DNA from: Paraburkholderia tuberum STM678
Lineage (GTDB): Bacteria; Pseudomonadota; Gammaproteobacteria; Burkholderiales; Burkholderiaceae
DNA: 64,000 bases
Assembly (NCBI RefSeq): GCF_902833905.1
Contig: NZ_CADFGP010000019.1
Span: 1 to 64,000, forward strand
Direction: 5' to 3'
Shown: positions 6,519-15,583 of the stretch, piece after piece
How the letters are laid out: the number at the start of each line of letters is the position of its first letter
Numbering within the stretch: position 1 is the first letter of the stretch
Position numbers and translations under genes: made by a program
The notes under the pieces: model-generated
What the model was told of the DNA's origin: nothing
The model's database searches: none
The model's input: only the letters and a program-made list of their open reading frames with translations

Positions 6519-7478
6519 TCAATGCGTTGAGCGATACCACGCCGCGGTTTCGAGCAGCCCATGCTCGACCGTATGCGGCGCAGACCAGTTCAGACATTCG
6601 CGGATATGCGAACTGTCGACGCGCAGCTCGCCGGTCAATCGATCGATCTGCGCCGAGCGGCCGGTCAGGCGACCCGCGAGACGCAGCAGGCTGGCCGGCA
6701 CCGGCACGAGCCGCGCGGGCACGTGAAGCTGCGTGGCCAGCAGACGCGCGAGTTCCGGCACGCTGAGGTCGCGGCCGTCGGTCACATGGAAGGTTTCGCC
6801 GGCCGCGCGCGGATCGGTCGCGCAATGCACGAGCGCGTCCGCGAGGTTATCGACGAACACGAGGCTGCGCAGCGCGCTGAGCGCGCCGAGCGGCAACGGA
6901 ATGCCTCTCGCGACCGCGTTCATCAGCTGCAGGAAGTTCGCGCGCACGCGCGGCCCGTAGACCAGCGGCGGCCGCACCACGACGACTTCGAGACCCGTCG
7001 AGCGGCCGTAGTCGAACAGCGCGCGCTCGGCTTCCAGTTTCGAGATGCCATACGCATCGGACGGCGCGGGCTGATCCGTTTCAGCGATCGGCCGGCCGCT
7101 GCTCGCCTCGCCCATCGCCTTGATGCTGCTGACGAACACGAAGCGCCTCGCGCCCGCGCGCCGCGCCGCGGCCGCGACGCGCAAGCTGCCCTCGACATTG
7201 GTCGCGCGATAGGCGGCGAGCGGCTCGGTCAGGGTCTCCCGCATCACGTGCACGCGCGACGCCAGATGGATCACCGCATCGCAAGTGAGCGCGACCGGCC
7301 AGCGCTGGTCGATGCCCGCAAAGTCTTCGGTATCGAGCAGCCATTCGCGCACGCCCTCGGCGGCCGTCTGCGGCCGGCGCACCACGCCAGTCACTCGATC
7401 GCCCCGCCGCAGCAACGCGCGGGACACCGCCTGGCCGACGAAGCCGTTGGCGCCGGTGACGAGGATCTGCAGACTCAT
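6519..7478 (-). CDS. wbiG: NAD-dependent sugar-nucleotide epimerase/reductase (WbiG-like)
   Basis: This 319-residue extended short-chain dehydrogenase has the NAD motif TGANGFVGQA at residues 7-16, the catalytic Ser in VFVSSIKAMGE and a YGISK (YxxxK) near 145. Proteins of this group reduce the 4-keto sugar made by WbpM/WbiI-type dehydratases, giving for example UDP-QuiNAc or UDP-FucNAc, the substrate for the neighbouring lipid-carrier transferase. It is the first gene of the operon. Its ATG overlaps, as ATGA, the stop of a short upstream open frame (7475-7621) that may be a gene remnant. Confidence 0.8.
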   Translation of the reverse strand: MSLQILVTGANGFVGQAVSRALLRRGDRVTGVVRRPQTAAEGVREWLLDTEDFAGIDQRWPVALTCDAVIHLASRVHVMRETLTEPLAAYRATNVEGSLRVAAAARRAGARRFVFVSSIKAMGEASSGRPIAETDQPAPSDAYGISKLEAERALFDYGRSTGLEVVVVRPPLVYGPRVRANFLQLMNAVARGIPLPLGALSALRSLVFVDNLADALVHCATDPRAAGETFHVTDGRDLSVPELARLLATQLHVPARLVPVPASLLRLAGRLTGRSAQIDRLTGELRVDSSHIRECLNWSAPHTVEHGLLETAAWYRSTH

Positions 7479-7621
7479 CGCAATGCTCCGTCATGCACTT
7501 CGCGGCGCACGATTACGCCCACGCCATGCCGCGCGACCCACGCAAACAGACGATCGCCGTCAGGACTCGACGCGGCCGCAAACGGCGGGAAAGGCGGATC
7601 AGACACGATACAATCTGGCAT
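7475..7621 (-). other. Short open frame coupled to wbiG, possible remnant
   Basis: These 48 codons end in a 4-bp ATGA overlap with the wbiG start. There is only a weak GAGAAAG ribosome binding site and no recognised domain. In related clusters a glycosyltransferase gene sits here, so this could be the tail of a deleted one, or it could be chance. The rest of the divergent gap to 7998 shows an AT-rich stretch at 7640-7740 suited to promoters, but no convincing -35/-10 pair was found. Confidence 0.25.
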
Positions 7622-7998
7622 CGGCGGTGCTTTCTCAGGAAGTCTGGCTGGGAACGTATTGTATTCGGGCCGTGATAATAAAACGGACCTGCGCCTGCTG
7701 GCGCGTCGTTCGTACACTTCGTAACAACTCAAACATATTCGCGCATGTGGAATTCGTGGTATCGATCCGACGTGCTCGACAACAGCACACGCCGGCCTGC
7801 TCGCGGGCCGTGCGATCAGGCCCCGGCCCGCGCACCGGCAAGTCCGCGCCTGAAGGCCGCGCAAGCGCGCGGCGAGCATCCACGTGAATGCCCCGAAACC
7901 TGCCGGTCTCGCCGCCATGTTCGCGCGTTACGCGCAGCGGCGTGCCGCGACGTGCTGGTCTGAAGAAAAGAACTGTTTGAGCGACTAGAGTCCCACCT

Positions 7999-8970
7999 AT
8001 GAAAGTGCTGTTCGCCACCTACCCGATGGCTTTCCATACCCCCGGCGGCGGAGAAATCCAATTGCTTGCGTATCACAAGCATCTGCCCGCGCATGGCGTC
8101 GACGTTACGCTGTTCGATCCGTGGAAGCCGCGTTTTCTAGAACACGACGTGGTGCATTTCTTTTCGTGCGTCGGTGGCTCGGTGCACTTCTGCAACTTCG
8201 TCAAGCAACTCGGCTTGCCGCTCGTCGTGTCGTCGAGTCTGTGGGTGACGGAGGAAACCAGGCATCTCTATCCGATCGGCGAGATCCATCATCAGTTTTC
8301 TCTCGCGGACCGCGTGGTCGCGAACTCCGAGATCGAATGCGACACGCTCGCTCGCATCTTCGATCTGCCGCGCGAGAAGTTCGCGAGCGTGTTGAACGGC
8401 GTCGAACAGAGCTTTTACGAGCCGGTCGCGGCGGAGCCGTTCCGCCGCGAATCCGGCATCGAGGGCCGCTTCATCCTGAACGTCGGCAACATCGAGCCGC
8501 GCAAGAACCAGCTCGCGCTGATCCGGGCGATGAAGTCGTTCCCCGACCTGAAGCTTGTCCTGATCGGCCATCAGCGCGATCCCGAGTATGCGAAGGCATG
8601 CTTCGACGAGGGTGGCGCGCAGGTCGTCTACACCGGCACGCTGCCCCACGATTCGCCGCTGCTGCGCTCCGCCTACGCGGCCTGCGAAGCGTTCGTGCTG
8701 CCGAGCACGCTCGAAACGCCGGGGCTCGCCGCGCTCGAAGCGCATGCCGCCGGCGCCCGCATCGCGGTGACAAAGGTTGGCTCTACCCAAGAATATTTCG
8801 CGCAGCACGTTGCCTACCTGGATCCGTTCGACGTCGACAGCATCACCGGATCGATTCGCGCGGCGCTCGCGCAACCGCGCGGCGCTGCCGCTGCTCCGAC
8901 GCGCGATCTGACCTGGCAGGCCGTCCTGTCGCCCTTGAAAGACCTCTACGATTCCCTGCTGACGAAATGA
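7999..8970 (+). CDS. Glycosyltransferase, GT4/GT1 superfamily (GT-B)
   Basis: This 323-residue cytoplasmic glycosyltransferase opens with GGGEIQ in the N-terminal Rossmann domain (ATYPMAFHTPGGGEIQLLA). In the C-terminal domain it carries NVGNIEPRKNQLALI near 158-172 and the EX7E signature (ETPGLAALEAHAAG) near 242-255. It is the first gene of a plus-strand operon (7999-15518) in which every junction overlaps. Its own stop overlaps the next gene's ATG as ATGA. Donor and acceptor cannot be read from sequence. A similar fold and opening (GGGE) is seen in the protein at 18142-19131. Confidence 0.85.
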   Translation: MKVLFATYPMAFHTPGGGEIQLLAYHKHLPAHGVDVTLFDPWKPRFLEHDVVHFFSCVGGSVHFCNFVKQLGLPLVVSSSLWVTEETRHLYPIGEIHHQFSLADRVVANSEIECDTLARIFDLPREKFASVLNGVEQSFYEPVAAEPFRRESGIEGRFILNVGNIEPRKNQLALIRAMKSFPDLKLVLIGHQRDPEYAKACFDEGGAQVVYTGTLPHDSPLLRSAYAACEAFVLPSTLETPGLAALEAHAAGARIAVTKVGSTQEYFAQHVAYLDPFDVDSITGSIRAALAQPRGAAAAPTRDLTWQAVLSPLKDLYDSLLTK

Positions 8971-11174
8971 CAAAACCCGTGACGAACCTCGTGAAGAACC
9001 TCATGAAGAACTTCGAACTTCGTCCCTTGAATAACGTCGAGGCGTCCTCGAATTCCGGGTTCGCCTGGAACGCGACGAACGGCGATCCGCAGTTCGAGCT
9101 GACGGGATGGGAAGAGTTGTCGGGTCGCGCCGCGCGTATTTCGTTCGAGCTCGCGAAAGAAGACATGCCGGCCTCGCCGTGCATGATCTATTTCGACGCG
9201 GGCGCGGGCATGTCGGAGCACGCGACGTTCGGCCTCGTGGTCGACGCTGACGGCAAGGTGGATCAGGTCGTCGCGTTTCCGCCGCTCGTCGGTCCGTTGC
9301 GCCTCGATCCGATCGCGCGCGCGGGACTGTTTTCGATCACCGGCTTCAACGTCGAACTGGTGGCCGACGCCGACTGCCCGACGGAACTGCTCGAACGCGC
9401 GCGCCGGATGGCGTCGTGGGGCGGCGGCGCTCAGCCCGCGCCGGCGCCAACCGTGGGTCACACGTATCAGGAATGGATCGAGCGGCACGAGCCGCCCGCG
9501 TCGCATTACCCGGAACTGCGCGCGCGCTCGAAGGCGTGGGCGCTGCAACCGCTGATCAGCATCGTGATGCCGACCTACAACACGCCGGCCAGGTGGCTGC
9601 GCATGGCGATCGATTCGGTCGTCGACCAGGTCTACGAGAATTGGGAATTCTGCATCGCCGACGACTGCTCGACGAACCCCGAGGTCAAGCAGGTGCTCGA
9701 CAGCTACGCCGCCAAAGATCCGCGCATCAAGGTCGCGTACCGCACGACGAACGGCCACATCAGCAGCTCCAGCAACACGGCGCTCGAGCTTGCCGTCGGC
9801 GAATTCGTCGGCCTGCTCGACCACGACGACGAATTGCATCCGCTCGCGCTCTACTGCGTCGCCGAGCTGATCAACGCGCATCCGGACGCGACGGTGATCT
9901 ACAGCGACGAAGACAAGATCTCGATCGACGGGGTCCGCTCGGACCCGTACTTCAAATGCGACTTCAACTACGATCTGTTCCTGAGCCAGAACATGATCTC
10001 GCATTTCGGCGTCTACAAGACTTCGGTCATGAAGGAGGTCGGCGGCTTCAGAACCGGCTTCGAAGGCTCGCAGGACTACGACCTCGCGCTGCGCGTGATC
10101 GATCGCGCGGGTCATCACACGGTGTATCACGTGCCGCGCGCGCTGTACCACTGGCGCATGATCCCCGAGAGCACGGCGGCCGGCCATGAAGCCAAGCCGT
10201 ACGCGCATATCGCGGCGATGCGCGCGCTCGACGAACACCTCGCGCGCAACGGCATCAACGCCCACACCGAGCACGCGCCGGGCACGGACGCCTTCAACAA
10301 GGTCGTGTACGACTTGCCCGAGGTGCTGCCGTCGGTGGAGATCATCATTCCGACGCGCGATTCCGCCGGACTCGTCGAGCAATGCGTGGAATCGGTGCGG
10401 CAGAAATCGAGCTACCCGAACTTGCGCATCACGATCATCGACAACGGCTCGCTCAAGCAGGAAACGCACGACCTGTTCGCGCGCCTGCAAGAGGACGAGC
10501 GCATCAAGGTCGTGCGCGACGATTCGCCGTTCAACTACTCGGCGCTGAACAACCGCGTCGCGCTCGCGAGCACGGCGGACTTCGTCTGTTTGATGAACAA
10601 CGACATCGAAGTGATCAACGCCGACTGGCTCGAGGAAATGGTGTCGGTCGCGCTGCAGGCGAATGTCGGCGCGGTCGGCGCGAAACTGCTGTATCCGGAC
10701 GACACGATCCAGCATGGCGGCGTGGTGCTCGGCGTCGGCGGTATCGCGAGCCATGCGCACAAGCATTTCCCCAATTCGCACCCCGGCTACTTCGCGCGCG
10801 CACGCCTGCGCAACGTGATGTGCGCGGTGACCGCCGCGTGCCTGCTGATTCGCCAGTCGATCTACAAGGAAGTCGGCGGCCTCGACGAACAGTTACACGT
10901 CGCTTACAACGACATCGATTTTTGCCTGCGTGTGCGGCAAGCGGGCTACCGCAATGTGTGGACGCCCTACGCGGAGCTTTATCATCACGAATCGGCAACC
11001 CGCGGCGCCGAAGACACACCGGAAAAAATCAGCCGCTTCAACCAGGAATCTGAGTTGGTCAGACAGCGCTGGGAGCATCTGTTGATGAACGATCCCTGCT
11101 ATTCACCCAATCTGACACTGACTGCCGACGATTTTTCCTTTGCTTGGCCTTCAAGGATTGCAAATCTTGATTAA
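8967..11174 (+). CDS. Two-domain GT2 glycosyltransferase
   Basis: This 735-residue protein has a beta-rich N-terminal domain (about 35-135) like those attached to polysaccharide GT2 enzymes. Two GT2 (GT-A) catalytic domains follow. The first (about 195-430) has ISIVMPTYNTP, the metal-binding LDHDDE at 284-289 and a C-terminal SQDYDLALR. The second (about 455-700) has EIIIPTRDSAG, MNNDIEV (DxD equivalent) near 543-549 and YNDIDFCLR. Such tandem GT2 proteins usually add two sugars in alternating or successive steps, as in rhamnan or teichoic-acid-like chain synthesis. The ATG at 8967 overlaps the previous stop; longer in-frame readings upstream lie inside the preceding gene. Confidence 0.88.
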   Translation: MTKPVTNLVKNLMKNFELRPLNNVEASSNSGFAWNATNGDPQFELTGWEELSGRAARISFELAKEDMPASPCMIYFDAGAGMSEHATFGLVVDADGKVDQVVAFPPLVGPLRLDPIARAGLFSITGFNVELVADADCPTELLERARRMASWGGGAQPAPAPTVGHTYQEWIERHEPPASHYPELRARSKAWALQPLISIVMPTYNTPARWLRMAIDSVVDQVYENWEFCIADDCSTNPEVKQVLDSYAAKDPRIKVAYRTTNGHISSSSNTALELAVGEFVGLLDHDDELHPLALYCVAELINAHPDATVIYSDEDKISIDGVRSDPYFKCDFNYDLFLSQNMISHFGVYKTSVMKEVGGFRTGFEGSQDYDLALRVIDRAGHHTVYHVPRALYHWRMIPESTAAGHEAKPYAHIAAMRALDEHLARNGINAHTEHAPGTDAFNKVVYDLPEVLPSVEIIIPTRDSAGLVEQCVESVRQKSSYPNLRITIIDNGSLKQETHDLFARLQEDERIKVVRDDSPFNYSALNNRVALASTADFVCLMNNDIEVINADWLEEMVSVALQANVGAVGAKLLYPDDTIQHGGVVLGVGGIASHAHKHFPNSHPGYFARARLRNVMCAVTAACLLIRQSIYKEVGGLDEQLHVAYNDIDFCLRVRQAGYRNVWTPYAELYHHESATRGAEDTPEKISRFNQESELVRQRWEHLLMNDPCYSPNLTLTADDFSFAWPSRIANLD

Positions 11175-14100
11175 TCTGGGACCCCAAAAAAACAAGACCG
11201 GATGGCTGGCGGAGTACCGCCATCCATCGCCGGGGGAACTGTTCTGCCTGCCGAGCGCGATCTACTTTCTGATGAAGTTCAGAGCCGATCTCGCGCGCTT
11301 CAATTCCAAAGTGCTGGATGACCGCGTCACGCTGTATTTCTGGTGGGAAATGTCGGCGCGCGAAACGTATCCGGACTTCAACTGGGTGCTGCGACAGGAA
11401 GACCTCGAATATTTGCGTCAGCTCGACAACGACACGCTGATCGAGCGGCATCCGGACGCCGTCACGTACTGGCTCGGCTCGACCAAACCGAGCGTGCTCG
11501 ATGCGAAGCATCTGAGCGAGACGCTGCACGAGCCCGTCACCGTGCTCGAAGAAGCCGGCCTGCAATTGCCGAAGCTGATGACGACGGTCGTGCGCAATCG
11601 CGGCGATCTGTCTCAGGCATTCAACCTGAACACGCTGACCGGCTATCTTAACTGCCTCGACTGGTGGGAGCAGTACGGTCAGCTCACCTGCCCGCGCGTA
11701 ACGTGGCGTCCGCCGATCGCGTGGCCCGGGCTGCTGGAACCGATCGACGCGGCCGACTCCAGCGCGATGCCGTTTCCGCGCTTCCTCGCGCTGATCACGA
11801 CCGAGCGGCCCGATCTGCGCAGCGCGTTCAATCTGAACAGCTTCACTTCGCGGCTCAACGCGCTCAGCTGGTGGGAAGACCACGGCCAGCGCGAGTATCC
11901 GCGCATCAAGTGGTCGCAGCCGCCGATCGGCGGCTTCATGCTCGAGCCCGAAGCGCCTCCCGCGGACGGTGGCCCTTACGTGCCGCGCTTCCTGTGCGAG
12001 ATCTACAAGGACCGGCCGGACCTGCAGGAGACCTTCACGCTGCAGTCCTTCCGCGGGCGGCTCAGCTGTCTGTCGTGGTGGATCGAACACGGCCAGCATC
12101 AGTACCACGCGATCAAATGGGTGCCGCCCACGCCCTCCGCCGTGATGTTCGAGCCCGAATTTGGCTCGCACGCCGACTGGCTACCGGTGCCGCGCTTCCT
12201 GCGGCTGCTGCACGGTGAGCGCCGGGACCTGCAGGAACTCTGCTCGCTCGACAGCTTCACCGGGCGCCTGAAGTGCCTGTCGTGGTGGATCGAGCATGGG
12301 CAGCATCAGTATCCGGCGATTCACTGGGGCATCCCGCCGTTGCCCGACACCCTGTTCAGGATGGAAGCGGGCGAGCAAGGCGCGCTGCCGCTGCTGCCGC
12401 GCTTTCTGCCGCTGATCTGGAACGAGCGGCCCGACCTGCAGGCGTCGTTCAACCTGAGCAGCTTCCGCGAGCGGCTCGCGTTCATTTCGTGGTGGGAAAA
12501 GCACGGGCACAGCGAGTACTACGCGATCGAATGGTCGCCGACGCATCTCGCCGAAGAACGCGAGGGCGAATGGGTGCCGCCCACCACACCCGCGCTGATG
12601 TTCGAGCCCGAATGGGGCACGCACGCCGACTGGCTGCCGGTGCCGCGCTTCCTGCGGCTGTTGCATGACGAGCGCCAGGATCTGCAGGAGCTCTGCTCGC
12701 TCGACACCTTCACCGGGCGTCTGAAGTGCCTGTCGTGGTGGATCGAACACGGGCAGCACCAGTATCCGGCGCTTCACTGGGCCATCCCGCCGTTGCCCGA
12801 CAGCCTGTTCGGCGCGCAAGCCGGCGAGCAAGGCGCGCTGCCGCTGCTGCCGCGCTTTCTGCTGCTGATCTGGAACGAGCGGCCTGACCTGCAGGCATCG
12901 TTCAACCTGAACAGCTTCAGCGAACGGCTCGGCTTCATCTCCTGGTGGGACAAGCACGGGCACGACGAGTACTACGCGATCAAGTGGACGCCGACTCATC
13001 TGGCCGAAGAGCTCGCGAGAATCGACGACGAGCAGCCGGCGGACGACACCTTGCTGCCGCGCTTCCTGACGATGATCGCGAATGACCGCCCGGATCTGCG
13101 CGAAGTGTACGACCTGAACACCGCGGAAGGCCGCGACCAGCTCGTGCGCTGGTGGAACGAATGGGCGTCGACCGAATATCCGCTGGTCGGCTCGCTGAAG
13201 GTGCGCTGGACCGACAGCGCCGACGACGAAGCCGATGACGACGCGCACGAGCCCGCGCGCTATCACGCGCGCGTCGAAGGCATCGGCTACGACTTCGGCG
13301 TCAACATCATCGGCTTCCCGCAAGGCGTGCTCGGCCTCGGCGAAGACGCGCGCATGGCCGCCCGCGTACTGCAACTGTCGTCGACGCCGGTCACGCTGCT
13401 CAATGCGCCGATGGCGGGACCCGCGCGCCTCGAACACTCGGTAGATCATCTGATCAGCGACGAGCTCAAGTACAACATCAGCCTGATCTGCCTGCCGGCG
13501 CCCGAAATGGTGCGGCTCGCGCTGGAAGGCGGCCGCAGCCTGATCGACGCGCCCACGCACAAGATCGGCGCATGGCCATGGGAACTGCCCCACTGGCCGA
13601 ACGCATTCGGCAACGTGCATCAGATGGTCGACGAAATCTGGGCGCAGAGCCGCTTCGTGCAGAGCGTCTACAGCCGGCTCGGCAACACGCCGGTCTACCA
13701 GATGCCGATGGCGGTCGAGGTCCCCGCGCCGCTCGAGCCGAAGCGCGAGCGCTTTGGCCTGCCGGCCAACGAGTTCCTGTTCTACCTGATGTTCGACGGC
13801 AACTCGTGGCTGAGCCGCAAGAATCCGCTCGCCGGCGTGCAGGCGTTCAAGCAGGCGTTCGGCGACAGCTCCCCGGGCGTCGGGCTCGTCATCAAGGCGA
13901 TGAACGTGCGCGACGACGACCCGGTGTGGCGCGCCGTGCTCGACCTTGTCGCGGGCGATAGCCGCATTCACATCGTGTCCGAGCGCCTGAGCCGCCAGGA
14001 CTCGACCGACTTCATGGCCTGCTGCGACGCCTACATTTCGCTGCACCGTAGCGAAGGCTTCGGCCGCGTGATCGCGGAGGCGATGGCGTTGGGGCAGCCG

Positions 14101-14403
14101 GTCGTGGTCACGAACTTCTCGGGCAACGTCGACTTTTGCGAACCCGACACCGCGTTCCTCGTGGATGGCGAACTCGTGCCGCTGCGCCCCGGCGACTACC
14201 TGTTCGCCGAAGGTCAGTACTGGTGCGATGCGGAGGTATCGATCGCGGCGGAACAGCTCAAACGCATGATCGACGATGCGCCACTGCGTGAGCGCATCGC
14301 ACTGGCGGGGAAGGCGCGCATCGAGCGCGACTACTCAGTTGAGGCAGTCGCACGCGCGTATGCGCGACGGTTGAACGACATTGCGGAGGCGAAGACGATA
14401 TGA
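11167..14403 (+). CDS. Giant GT4 glycosyltransferase with nine tryptophan-dyad repeats
   Basis: This protein of about 1078 residues has residues 1-680 formed by nine repeats and residues 706-1078 by a GT4 domain (GVNIIGFPQGVLGLGEDAR at its start, HRSEGFGRVIAEAMALG with the EX7E signature near 960). Each repeat reads PRFL..I..ERPDL...F.L.SF..RL..ISWW..HG..EY.AI.W. The WW dyads fall at about residues 59, 166, 235, 304, 373, 442, 524, 593 and 662, mostly exactly 69 apart. I do not recognise the repeat; a glycan- or protein-binding array is possible. No ATG precedes the first repeat. TTG at 11167, with AAGGA nine bases upstream, is chosen. This overlaps the previous gene by 8 bp, and the TTG at 11140 is an alternative. 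Confidence 0.82.
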   Translation: MINLGPQKNKTGWLAEYRHPSPGELFCLPSAIYFLMKFRADLARFNSKVLDDRVTLYFWWEMSARETYPDFNWVLRQEDLEYLRQLDNDTLIERHPDAVTYWLGSTKPSVLDAKHLSETLHEPVTVLEEAGLQLPKLMTTVVRNRGDLSQAFNLNTLTGYLNCLDWWEQYGQLTCPRVTWRPPIAWPGLLEPIDAADSSAMPFPRFLALITTERPDLRSAFNLNSFTSRLNALSWWEDHGQREYPRIKWSQPPIGGFMLEPEAPPADGGPYVPRFLCEIYKDRPDLQETFTLQSFRGRLSCLSWWIEHGQHQYHAIKWVPPTPSAVMFEPEFGSHADWLPVPRFLRLLHGERRDLQELCSLDSFTGRLKCLSWWIEHGQHQYPAIHWGIPPLPDTLFRMEAGEQGALPLLPRFLPLIWNERPDLQASFNLSSFRERLAFISWWEKHGHSEYYAIEWSPTHLAEEREGEWVPPTTPALMFEPEWGTHADWLPVPRFLRLLHDERQDLQELCSLDTFTGRLKCLSWWIEHGQHQYPALHWAIPPLPDSLFGAQAGEQGALPLLPRFLLLIWNERPDLQASFNLNSFSERLGFISWWDKHGHDEYYAIKWTPTHLAEELARIDDEQPADDTLLPRFLTMIANDRPDLREVYDLNTAEGRDQLVRWWNEWASTEYPLVGSLKVRWTDSADDEADDDAHEPARYHARVEGIGYDFGVNIIGFPQGVLGLGEDARMAARVLQLSSTPVTLLNAPMAGPARLEHSVDHLISDELKYNISLICLPAPEMVRLALEGGRSLIDAPTHKIGAWPWELPHWPNAFGNVHQMVDEIWAQSRFVQSVYSRLGNTPVYQMPMAVEVPAPLEPKRERFGLPANEFLFYLMFDGNSWLSRKNPLAGVQAFKQAFGDSSPGVGLVIKAMNVRDDDPVWRAVLDLVAGDSRIHIVSERLSRQDSTDFMACCDAYISLHRSEGFGRVIAEAMALGQPVVVTNFSGNVDFCEPDTAFLVDGELVPLRPGDYLFAEGQYWCDAEVSIAAEQLKRMIDDAPLRERIALAGKARIERDYSVEAVARAYARRLNDIAEAKTI
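12121..13008 (+). repeat. 453-bp in-frame tandem duplication inside the repeat glycosyltransferase
   Basis: The segment from 12121 is repeated from 12574 with high nucleotide identity, for example ATGTTCGAGCCCGAAT and TGGCTGCCGGTGCCGCG at 453-bp spacing. It covers repeats 5-6 and 7-8 of the protein, so repeat number has changed recently by whole-unit duplication. Confidence 0.85.
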
Positions 14404-15518
14404 CGCTGCGGGTATGTGCTCCGGACATTTTCTCGGGCGATGCGGTGGGTAACCACTGCATCGGTTTCGTACGCATGGCTGAACGTCTCGGCATGAGGGC
14501 CGAGCTGTATGCAAGCGGTTTCGAGGAGGGAACGAATGGAGTGCGCCCGCTTGACGCATTATTCGAAGAGGTCACTCGCGACGATGTGGTTCTGCTGAGT
14601 TACTCGATCTACGATCCGTACCTCGAGCGGATACTCGCGCTCGATTGCAGGAAGATCTGCTACATCCACGGCGTGACGGACCCGCAGTTGCTGCGCGCGC
14701 TCGAACCGCGCACCGCACAGTTGTGCGAGAAGGCACTCGCGCAACTGCCGCTGCTCGCGCACTTCGACACCGTCGTCGCGAATTCGCGCAGCACGGCGGC
14801 GAGCCTCGCCGGCATCGTCGCGGCGGACGCCATCAAGGTCGTGCCGCCGATCTTTCCCGACATGTACGTGTTCCGGCGCGAAGGACCGCGCAAGGGCCGC
14901 AAGCGCCCTGAGCCGAATCTGCTGATGGTGGGCCGGGTGGTGCCGCATAAACGCATCGAGGACGGCATCGAGATTCTGTCGCTGCTGAAGCAGCGTGATT
15001 TCGGCGCGACGCTGAGCATCGTCGGCAGCACGCCGAACTACGATTACCTGAAATTTCTGATCAATCACGCGCGGCGTCTCGGCGTGCTCGAGCAGGTCGA
15101 CTTCAAGGGCATGCTCGACGACGCCGATCTGTTCGAGTGCTACGAATCCACCCACGCGTTGCTCGCGATGAGCCGCCACGAAGGCTTCTGCGTGCCGGTG
15201 CTCGAAGCGATGCATTACGGCAAGCCCGTATTCGTGCGTGGCGACACGGCCGCTCAGGAGATTTGCCCGCCCGACTGCGTGTTCGACGCCCATGCCGAAC
15301 TCGCCGCCTGGATACCCGTGATCACGCAGCGCCTCGGCCAGACCCACGGCCGCTGTCCGATCGACACGGCCTTCGTCAAACATGCCGACGGTGTGCTGCA
15401 ACGTGCCAGCGACGAGGTATGGCGCAACATCTTCATCGGCGCCGGGGTCGGCATGGCGGCCGCGTCGACGCATGCGCGCGCGGGTACGGCGGCCGTTTCG
15501 CTGAAAAGAGATCGATAG
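14400..15518 (+). CDS. Glycosyltransferase, GT4 family
   Basis: This 372-residue protein of GT-B fold ends the operon and overlaps the preceding stop as ATGA. The N-terminal domain carries FSGDAVGNHCIGFVRMA. The C-terminal domain has LLMVGRVVPHKRIEDGIE near 175-192 and the EX7E motif in SRHEGFCVPVLEAMHYGKP near 258-276. The last 60 residues are low in conservation. It probably adds one sugar to the same glycan as its two large neighbours. A hairpin at 15556-15581 separates it from the convergent operon. Confidence 0.85.
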   Translation: MTLRVCAPDIFSGDAVGNHCIGFVRMAERLGMRAELYASGFEEGTNGVRPLDALFEEVTRDDVVLLSYSIYDPYLERILALDCRKICYIHGVTDPQLLRALEPRTAQLCEKALAQLPLLAHFDTVVANSRSTAASLAGIVAADAIKVVPPIFPDMYVFRREGPRKGRKRPEPNLLMVGRVVPHKRIEDGIEILSLLKQRDFGATLSIVGSTPNYDYLKFLINHARRLGVLEQVDFKGMLDDADLFECYESTHALLAMSRHEGFCVPVLEAMHYGKPVFVRGDTAAQEICPPDCVFDAHAELAAWIPVITQRLGQTHGRCPIDTAFVKHADGVLQRASDEVWRNIFIGAGVGMAAASTHARAGTAAVSLKRDR

Positions 15519-15555
15519 TCAGCGCCGCCGCTCACCAACGCATCCCGGCGCCCAT

Positions 15556-15581
15556 CGGCGCGATCCAACCCGATCGCGCCG
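15556..15581. terminator. Hairpin between convergent operons
   Basis: A perfect 10-bp inverted repeat (CGGCGCGATC/GATCGCGCCG) with a 6-base loop lies in the 65-bp gap between two genes that face each other. There is no U-tract, so intrinsic termination would be weak. Confidence 0.5.
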
Positions 15582-15583
15582 CC

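Noticed and set aside
8121..8966. Extended N-terminus of the GT2 protein
   Set aside because: It overlaps the preceding glycosyltransferase gene and is Arg-rich without motifs. The ATG at 8967 is coupled to that gene's stop.
8946..10781. 611-codon open frame on the minus strand
   Set aside because: It lies wholly opposite the two-domain GT2 gene, is Arg/Asp/His rich and has no motif. It is a GC-rich antisense shadow.
12181..14046. 621-codon open frame on the minus strand
   Set aside because: It is the antisense of the repeat glycosyltransferase and repeats with the same period. No family motif is present.
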